Below, piece after piece: positions 9,137-14,989 of a stretch of DNA of 14,989 nucleotides (its first letter is position 1; every line of letters starts with the position of its first letter). This stretch comes from Butyriboletus loyo (Eukaryota > Basidiomycota > Agaricomycetes > Boletales > Boletaceae): NCBI GenBank assembly GCA_038093515.1, contig JBBPSI010000401.1, positions 1 through 14,989 of the forward strand, read 5' to 3'. Under the pieces are notes generated by a model. The model did not search any database, was not told where the DNA came from, and saw only the letters and a list, made by a program, of their open reading frames with translations. The position numbers were made by a program, and so were the translations under genes.

Positions 9137-9255
9137 TGTTGTTGCAAATTAAAACTCCACTTAGAATTATTACCAAAAAAGGCAAAAACATCGGTCAGAT
9201 ATACCAACCCCCTTATCTAGCCTGTTCCCTTGTTTCCAGCCCATCCCCTCATAAA

Positions 9256-11664
9256 ATGCCCAGGCCCTCAGCACGTCAGGAGGCTTTGAGGCTCCTTGAA
9301 GGAGCTTTGAACAGGGTTAATACAGCACAAACCATGGAAATCTTGAATCAAATCTTGCTTCAAATTGAGGTTGACTCTGATTCTGCCAGTGGTTCTGATG
9401 CCACTTATTCTTCATATACCCCATCTTCACCCACCACCCCATCTACCCCACTCTCCTATTCAACATCAGCTTCTGGCCAATCTAACACTCCTTTCTTTCA
9501 ATCAGAGGAAGTGGTTAGGTTTCAAAGTGCAATCCAAGCAGCAATTGATGAAGTAGAACAGGCTCGTGTTCTTCACTCTCGTATCCAAACAACCCATGCA
9601 CCACAGATTCACCTTCTCAAAGAGTGGAAAATGGACCGCCCATGGCTTTTTCACCGCAAGCTTCGAGTATCTCCTGAAGTCTTTGCTCAGCTGGTTGAGA
9701 GAATTCATCCCCACCCCATTTTCCACACAAGCAGCCTTCATGACTCTGGTTCTGATGGCATGCCTCTTCCAACCTCTCATCCTGCTAATCAGCAATTGCC
9801 TGTCTGGTTCCAGCTTGCCATTTTCTTGAATGGTGCAGGTCACTATGGGAATGCTGCAACTTCACAAGATATGGCAGAATGGGCAGGTGTTGCTGTTGGT
9901 ACAATCCATAACTGTTACAAACGTGTTATGCTTTCACTCTTGCATTTGCATGATGAAGCTATACACTTTGATCCTATCAATTGTGAAGAAGACCATGCAG
10001 AAAAAGAAAGGGCAAAAAATTGGGTTGAGGCTAGATCTATTCCAGCATGGAGAGGGGGTTTTCTATGTGTTGATGGAACAACCTTCAATTTCTTCCAGAA
10101 GCCAGGACTTCATGGTGAGGTCTTCTTTGACAGAAAGTCAAGATACTCTGTAACAAATCAGGTTGGTTTCAATTCTTTTTCAATTATAGATACTTACTAT
10201 ATTTCAGGTTGTCATCCTCCCCCACAATCTAAAGATTGTGGACTATGCAATTGGTCTTCCAGGAAGCATTCATGATGCCAGTGCTTTCCAACACACTTGT
10301 GTTGCTCATCATCCTAATCAATTCTTTGGTGCCAATGAGTGGCTTTGGGCTGATTCAGCCTATTCCAGTCAGACTTGGTGTGTTACACCATTCAAGAGAC
10401 CTGTTGGAGGAAGTCTTGGACCTGACAAGAGAACATTCAATAATTATTTATCATCAGTAAGGATTCTACCTCTTTATTCTTTGACTTGACTTTAATAGTT
10501 GCAGATATGGGTTTGAACTGAGCATCTCTATGGTTCCCTCAAAGGCCGTTTCCAATCACTTCTGGATCTGCACTTCCGAATTCAAACACAAGCCAATCTG
10601 GACTATGCAACTACATGGATTTGCTGCTGCTTGATTCTCCATAATCTGATTGTTGACACTGAGAAAGAGCTTGGATTGAATAGCTCAATGTCAGACTTTG
10701 AACAGGAGTATCAAAGGCAAGGGCAGGATAGGGACTTGGAGAATGAGGAGGAAGGACCAGAGTTGAATGATGGTCTTGCTACATCAACAGGATGTTACAG
10801 TTTTACCCCTAAGCGTACCCCGCCACTCGTTTTCCCATGCTCACGCATACCCGCCGCCCCTGCCGTCTTACGATGCCGCCCATCGCCCGCTCCCCAGTCG
10901 CCTAGTGGACGTTACCCACTTCCCCAGTCATTCCGCAAGTCTCAGTGCTGCTACACTGAGATAGCCCCTGTCTCGTCGCCCCGTCAGGCCGGACCCACAG
11001 CTGAGCTGTCGCGTCCCTCTTTTCTTTATCCAATGACATTTGGTTCATCACGTGACTAGCACGTGATTAGATTACGACGCATCAGTACCTTCGTGTCGAG
11101 ACCCGTATCCAAGGGCTCTGCCATTCGTGTCCCCTTTGCCCTGTGGGCCACACCTCGTGGACATTGTCACTTCGTCTTCTGCTCTTCCCATTCGCTGATG
11201 ATGTCGCCATCTTACTCGGAGCTTTGCTCCCTCGTTACCGGCACTTTGCCGCTTCTTCATTCGCCGTTATGACTCGAGTCGACTCATAACCCTCTACCCT
11301 CGCTGCCACGCACAGCTCGGTCTGTGCACCCTTATGTATTAGTATATATACTCGTACTTAGACTAGTACGAGTTCTCTAGCTAATTCTACGCATCTACCA
11401 AGTGCATAGTAATCTAGCAGTATACCCCATCTGCCGATTGAGCCGATAAGTCTCTACTCGATCTCGACTGGTCGCCACCACTCGACATCTCGAAGACACT
11501 TGCTCAGCAGAAGCCCGATAGCGTTGTCTACACGAGTCGGCCACTTTCCTCATTAGGCTCGAGCCCCTAGAAGTGCTCGCTTGCTAGCTATTGTGCGCTA
11601 CCAGCATAACACAGGACAGGCATTCAGACAGCAAATCATGGATACTTTATTGCAGAACATATAG
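9256..11664 (+). pseudogene. PIF/Harbinger-type DDE transposase, with a premature stop and an LTR insertion
   Basis: Exons: 9256-10161, 10208-10456 and 10505 to 10792, continuing after the LTR at 11617-11664. All junctions are phase 0 and introns are 46 and 48 nt (GT-AG). The reading is 496 residues if the internal stop is read through. Domains: a Ser/Thr-rich N-terminus, a helix-turn-helix-like region (QLPVWFQLAIFLNGAGHYGN, then DMAEWAGVAVGTIHN), then DDE_Tnp_4 with Asp273 in CVDGTT, Asp351 in WADSAY and Glu391 in TEHLYGSLKGRF. GLPGSIHDASAF is also typical. Known: it cuts and pastes its own element. Defects: an in-frame TGA at 10514-10516, two codons before the catalytic Glu, where the family has a basic residue (an arginine CGA is one transition away); and a solo LTR after codon GGA at 10790-10792. 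Past the LTR the frame resumes as QAFRQQIMDTLLQNI and stops at 11662-11664. Everything else is open, so inactivation may be recent. Confidence 0.88.
10793..11611 (+). mobile_element. Solo LTR, family 1, copy A (819 bp)
   Basis: It begins TGTTACAG and ends GCATAACA (TG...CA, with TGTTA/TAACA inverted ends). It is flanked by a perfect 5-bp target duplication CAGGA at 10788-10792 and 11612-11616. It is homologous over its full length to 13958-14775. A TATATATA stretch at 11343-11350 is the likely promoter box in this orientation, followed by a small inverted repeat (GTACTT...AGTAC). No internal retroelement genes are present, so it is a solo LTR left by LTR-LTR recombination. Gypsy or Copia cannot be decided from the LTR alone. 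Confidence 0.9.
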
Positions 11665-11846
11665 ATTTCTTATTGCAACAAAAGAAACCAAAGAACATAT
11701 GTAATAATTGAAAAATACATGTACTGTATGGAAGTGAAAACATATGTATAAAAAACATATGAAAGTGAATACATGTGTGGCAAGTGAACAACATATGTAT
11801 GTAAATGTTTGGATGCATCTGACATGACAAAAGCAGATGACTAGAA
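11665..11846. repeat. AT-rich convergent spacer with ACATATG-type repeats
   Basis: It lies between the stops of the transposase and of the partner gene. Three degenerate units of about 20 bp (AAGTGAA, then ACATATGT or ACATGTGT) lie at 11731-11748, 11761-11778 and 11780-11799, and further ACATATG or ACATGT words occur around 11690-11725. It must hold both polyadenylation regions. Confidence 0.6.
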
Positions 11847-13166
11847 CTAGAGCAGTGGCGGTATATTTCCATGCCCAGGCAGCAACAACTGATTAGCCTG
11901 TGTCTTTTCCAGCTTGAGTTGCTGCTTGAGTTGCCTTACCTTCAACTCAGCCATCTTCAGCTTGAACTCTTGCTGCCGTTTCAGTTGGTCAGCATTGAGC
12001 TGCACCATCTGTTCTTGATGCTCCTGCTTGGCCACCTTATTCTGATAGGGTGCATTGTGGCAGTTGTGCTTATCCTGACTTTCTGCATGCACAACACTTG
12101 CCCCCTGCATGATTAGGTCTTCAGCTTGTTTTGCAAGTCTCTGATTCGCATTCAGAGGTGCAGCAGATGCATGCTTGGACTGGTGTGAGCTACTACTGGT
12201 GGATGAGATACCCTTGGTGGTGAAGGTGGGAGGAGTGGGGATGACATATAGAGGATCCAGATTTGTACCTACTGACTGTGCAGTGAATGGTGATCCCGAT
12301 AGGTTGGATGAGTCCAAATCTGGAGTGCTGGGCTTGCAGTGACCAACATGTGATATGGGGTGCATGGGAAAATCAGATTCATCATCCAAGAATGAAACAA
12401 CCCTTCCTGAGATGGAAGAAGGAGGAAGTACACATGGGGTGCCCCCATGAAAAGAGAGAGGGACCAGGGACCACATACCATGTCGTGAAGAGCCTAGGCG
12501 GTGACCAGAGGAAGGGGGTGGGACAGAGGGGAGATTGTTAGTATCCTTGTCTAAATTCATCTGGAAAAATGAAGAAAAAAGCTCATCCGCATTGTTTGGG
12601 GTATGTGTATGAGCGGTGGGTGTGGTGGTTCCACCGCCAAGGGACAGTGACCCATGATGAACTGAAGGAGAGAGCATGGTATTGAGGGACGGTTGCATAT
12701 GAAGCAGAGATGGCACAATGTTGTTGAAAGATGAGGGGGTGGTGCTGTCAAAAGGTGACCATGTGAAGTGATTGAGGGCCAGGTCAATGTGAGGTATGGG
12801 GACTGGTGAGGGCATGCTGCTATTCAGAAGCGAGGGAGTGTGGCTGTCAGGGGAAAGTGGCGATGAAACACCACTGTCAGGACCTGATGAGTACTCTACT
12901 TCTGTCTCATTTGCAGAGCTGGATCTGCTGCCTGTGTTTCCAAGTTTGAATAGGGCAAGGGTGTCCCCCTTGAGATCCTGGCCTGTGTTGGTGGTTGATG
13001 CCGACATATTGAATCCTGGGTTCATCCTCCAGAACCCATGCAAGTCAGGCCACCATGGAAACAACTCAATGGTCAACTCTACTCAAGCATTAGTGAGACT
13101 AAATTTGAGCTGAAGCTGACCTACCTATGATATTTCCCTTTGATGAATCTTGTTGCAGCTCCTTGT

Positions 13167-13679
13167 TGTTACGCTAGCAATGCACGGTCGAATGCCAGTA
13201 CGAATACTTTGTCACACAGGGTCCACTACAGTTGCAGGTATACACAAATACCTGGCAAGTATGAACGAGGAGTTTCAGCTTAGTCCTCAACTGTTACCAG
13301 CGAATAGACAAGTGGTTAAAACTAGGGAATCCTAGTCTAACCACAAGCCTTTATATATTATACAGAGATGCGCACAGACCATGCTGTGCGTGTGATGAAC
13401 TACTATACATGGCTAGACTAAAGAAGAGAAGCGCAACGGTGATTAACCACACAAGGCGCGGGGATCAAAAAAGAAGAGAAGTAAACGGAGATTAAATACA
13501 TGTGTTGTGACGTCATAGAGTCTAGGCCTGGTCTAGGCCATGACATCATATGCTTAGTCAGCAAGAGATCACATGTAAGTTCCCACGATCATGTGCACTA
13601 TGTCACGTGACCTTTGAAGTTGAATCAAAACAACTAAGTCCAAAATGAAAGTGTATGAATAAATGTTATGATTATAACA
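13167..13679 (-). mobile_element. Solo LTR, family 2, copy C (513 bp)
   Basis: On the plus strand it begins TGTTACGC and ends TTATAACA. It is flanked by a perfect 5-bp duplication CTTGT at 13162-13166 and 13680-13684. It shares only the terminal bases with the other two LTRs. Orientation is taken as minus because a TATATAAAGG box (complement of about 13346-13355) then sits about 180 bp before its end. It also holds a palindromic TGACGTCA at 13508-13515 and internal direct repeats. It interrupts the partner gene. Confidence 0.85.
13421..13496. repeat. Internal direct repeat of LTR C
   Basis: Two copies of about 26 bp, at 13421-13446 and 13471-13496, share AAGAAGAGAAG, then AACGG, then GATTAA. 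They are spaced 50 bp apart inside the third LTR. Confidence 0.7.
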
Positions 13680-13957
13680 CTTGTAAGTCCTTCCTGCCCC
13701 AGTTTGCCCAAGCTCCTTGTTAGCCTTGTTGTAGCCCTTTCATAGTCTATGACAATGTTAGTAGAGGTATATGGGTCTCATCATTTGCAAAGATGGCCTT
13801 GGCAGCCTCCTGATAGTAGTGGGCCCTTGAAGTCCCTAAGACCTCCTTCCTGCGGTTGCCATCTTTGGTGTCTTGGGTGGAGTTGGAAAATATCTTTAAC
13901 CAGGTGGCTTCATGCTTCTTCAACCACTCAATGAGGCATGTTGTGTGAGAAGCACAG

Positions 13958-14775
13958 TGTTACAGTTTTACCCCTAAGCGTACCCCGCCACTCGTTTTCC
14001 CACGCTCACGCGTCCCCGCCGCCCCCGCCGCCTTGCGATGCCGCCCATCGCCCGCTCCCTAGTCGCCTAGTGGACGTTATCCACTTCCCCGGTTGCCCCT
14101 GCGAGTCTCTGTGCCGTTGCACCGAGATAGCCCCTGTCTTCTCGCCCCGTCGGGCCGGACCTTCAGCTGAGCTGTCGCGTCCCTCTTTATTTGACCAATG
14201 ACATTTCTTACATCACGTGACTAGCACGTGACTAGATTACGACGCGTCAGTACCTTCGCGTCGAGACCCGTATCCAAGGGCTCCGCCGTTCGCGCACCCT
14301 TCGCCCTGTGGGGCTCACCTCATGGACATCGTCACTTCATGTTCAGCACTTCTCATTCGCTGACGATGTCGCCATCTTACTCGGAGCTTCGCTCCCTCGT
14401 TACCGGCACTTTGCCGCTTCCCTTTTCGCCGCTATGACTCGGACGGACTCATAGCCCTTTACCCTCGCTGCCACGCACAGCTCGGTCTGTGCACGATACC
14501 CCTCAGTATATAAGATCGTACTTAGAGTAGTACGAGTTCTTTAGCTAATTCTACGCATTCATAAAGTGCCTAGCAATCTAGCTTATACCCCATTCTGCCG
14601 ATAGAGCCGATAAGCTCAAGCTCGATCTCGTCTGGTCCCCGCCATACGACATCTCGCCGACACTTGCTCTGCAGAAGCCCGATAGCATCGTCTACGCGAG
14701 TCGGCCATCTTCCCGATTAGGCTCGAGCCCCTATTCAAGTGCTCACTGCTAGTTGTTTCGCACCCCAGCGTAACA
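13958..14775 (+). mobile_element. Solo LTR, family 1, copy B (818 bp)
   Basis: It begins TGTTACAG and ends GCGTAACA, with a perfect 5-bp target duplication CACAG at 13953-13957 and 14776-14780. It is full-length homologous to copy A but keeps more CpG sites. It sits inside the N-terminal exon of the minus-strand partner gene; removing it and one duplication restores the frame exactly at DKDC|ASHTT. No internal retroelement sequence is present. Confidence 0.9.
14517..14524 (+). promoter_or_regulatory. Likely TATA box of LTR copy B
   Basis: TATATAAG lies about 560 bp into the LTR. Just upstream is a short hairpin sequence, GCACAG-CTCGGT-CTGTGC, that is conserved in copy A. This position fits a U3/R arrangement for plus-strand transcription, which would run into the partner gene from the antisense side. 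Confidence 0.5.
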
Positions 14776-14911
14776 CACAGTCCTTGTCCCAATGGATGAG
14801 CAGCACCTTGACTTTGCGACCAGGATGGGAGTCGGCAGGGAGGGTGGATGAAGAAGAAAGGCTGCCTTGATTTATAGCTGAGTGGCTCTTGGGTTGAAGA
14901 TCCTTGGGCAT

Positions 14912-14989
14912 CGTTAACAGTAAGTGAGGGGTAAGATTGAGTCAGAGCCTGAACCCTGCCACCATAGTGAGTGACTAATTTTCAATACA
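14912..14989. other. Upstream region of the minus-strand partner gene
   Basis: These 78 bases lie upstream of its ATG. No start codon here opens a longer frame: one ATG is followed by a stop after a few codons. The transposon's right terminus is not recognisable and is presumably past the window edge. Confidence 0.4.

Larger units (their letters stand above)
11847..14911 (-). pseudogene. Second Harbinger gene: putative DNA-binding partner with C-terminal coiled coil, broken by two solo LTRs
   Basis: Minus strand. The first part, 14911-14776, reads MPKDLQPKSH to WDKDC and continues after the LTR at 13952 as ASHTTCLIEWLKKHEATW. The frame then stops at 13749-13747, where a small indel is needed to reach the next conserved stretch, DYERATTRLTRSLGKLGQ. 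A second LTR (13167-13679) follows. Beyond it comes ELQQDSSKGNII, a 46-nt GT-AG intron (13124-13079), then ELFPWWPDLHGFWRMNPGFN and about 390 more codons to 11847. The middle is Ser/Pro/Thr-rich. The last 80 residues are Gln/Lys/Leu-rich (NADQLKRQQEFKLKMAELK, then VRQLKQQLKLEKTQ) and look like a coiled coil. Known: Harbinger elements need a Myb/SANT-like partner for DNA binding and nuclear import; spaced tryptophans (W41, W55, W63) would fit. That assignment is inference. As it stands, the gene cannot give the full protein. Confidence 0.78.
8994..14989. mobile_element. PIF/Harbinger-type DNA transposon invaded by three solo LTRs (right end outside window)
   Basis: The element holds a DDE_Tnp_4-type transposase on the plus strand and a second convergent gene on the minus strand; two-gene organisation with a transposase and a Myb/SANT-like DNA-binding partner is known for PIF/Harbinger elements. 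Their stop codons lie about 0.18 kb apart, not counting the retroelements. No terminal inverted repeat or 3-bp target duplication could be identified: the left end is somewhere left of the transposase, perhaps near the tandem array, and the right end is past the window. The left boundary given is therefore approximate. CpG is rare throughout the element compared with the genes at 2568-7996. Confidence 0.75.

Noticed and set aside
8900..9220. Open frames on both strands with repeated VHFFTTLL or KKCTKSV units
   Set aside because: They are translations of the tandem array, with no independent sign of coding.
10767..10964. Frame reading VTVLPLSVPRHSFSHAHA, with a near copy at 13938-14201
   Set aside because: Both lie across the start of the two family-1 LTRs; the similarity is explained by the LTR repeat, not by a protein gene.
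11063..11272. Frame with LRRISTFVSRPVSKGSA and its parallel at 14228-14437
   Set aside because: Again internal to the homologous LTRs; differences do not look codon-constrained.
10793..14775. One full LTR retrotransposon bounded by copies A and B
   Set aside because: Each copy has its own 5-bp target duplication (CAGGA and CACAG), and the sequence between them is the Harbinger partner gene, not gag or pol.

Overview
The window looks like nuclear DNA of a basidiomycete fungus, most likely an Agaricomycete. The evidence is many short introns (about 46-103 nt) with CTRAY-type branch sites, a TPR/CHAT gene of the kind that is expanded in Agaricomycetes, and protein-coding genes typical of mushroom-forming fungi. 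No exact species can be named from sequence alone.

Layout. 1-2024 (+): the 3' part of a TPR-CHAT gene, broken by at least two frame changes and lacking the block that holds the CHAT histidine. 2568-3939 (+): an intact five-exon D-2-hydroxyacid dehydrogenase of the glyoxylate/hydroxypyruvate reductase type (340 aa). 4161-6527 (-): an intact nine-exon 4-coumarate-CoA-ligase-like acyl-CoA synthetase (601 aa). It has a 10-nt microexon followed by a GC-AG intron, and it ends in AKL, a peroxisomal targeting signal. 6887-7996 (+): an intronless N-acetylglucosamine-kinase-like gene (369 aa), divergent from the synthetase over a 359-bp promoter region. 7997-8993: no gene that I can support.

About 8994 to the right edge: one nested mobile-element complex. 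Its core is a PIF/Harbinger-type DNA transposon with two convergent genes. The DDE transposase (9256-11664, +) has three exons, one CGA-to-TGA-like stop, and a solo LTR set 15 codons before its end. The partner gene (14911-11847, -) is a putative DNA-binding protein with a C-terminal coiled coil, and it is interrupted by two more solo LTRs. All three LTRs begin TGTTA, end TAACA and are flanked by perfect 5-bp target duplications: CAGGA, CTTGT and CACAG. Two (819 and 818 bp) belong to one family; the third (513 bp, opposite orientation) is a different family. Removing each LTR plus one target duplication restores a readable junction in the first and third cases, so the order of events is clear: the DNA transposon came first and the retroelements followed. 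A 143-bp tandem array of 11- and 13-bp units lies just upstream of the transposase and may be its subterminal binding region.

The three intact genes are ordinary metabolic genes lying between two repeat-rich blocks. CpG depletion and a C-to-T type stop in the transposon, and a CpG-free 5' part in the CHAT pseudogene, suggest methylation and deamination of the repeat blocks but not of the genes between them.
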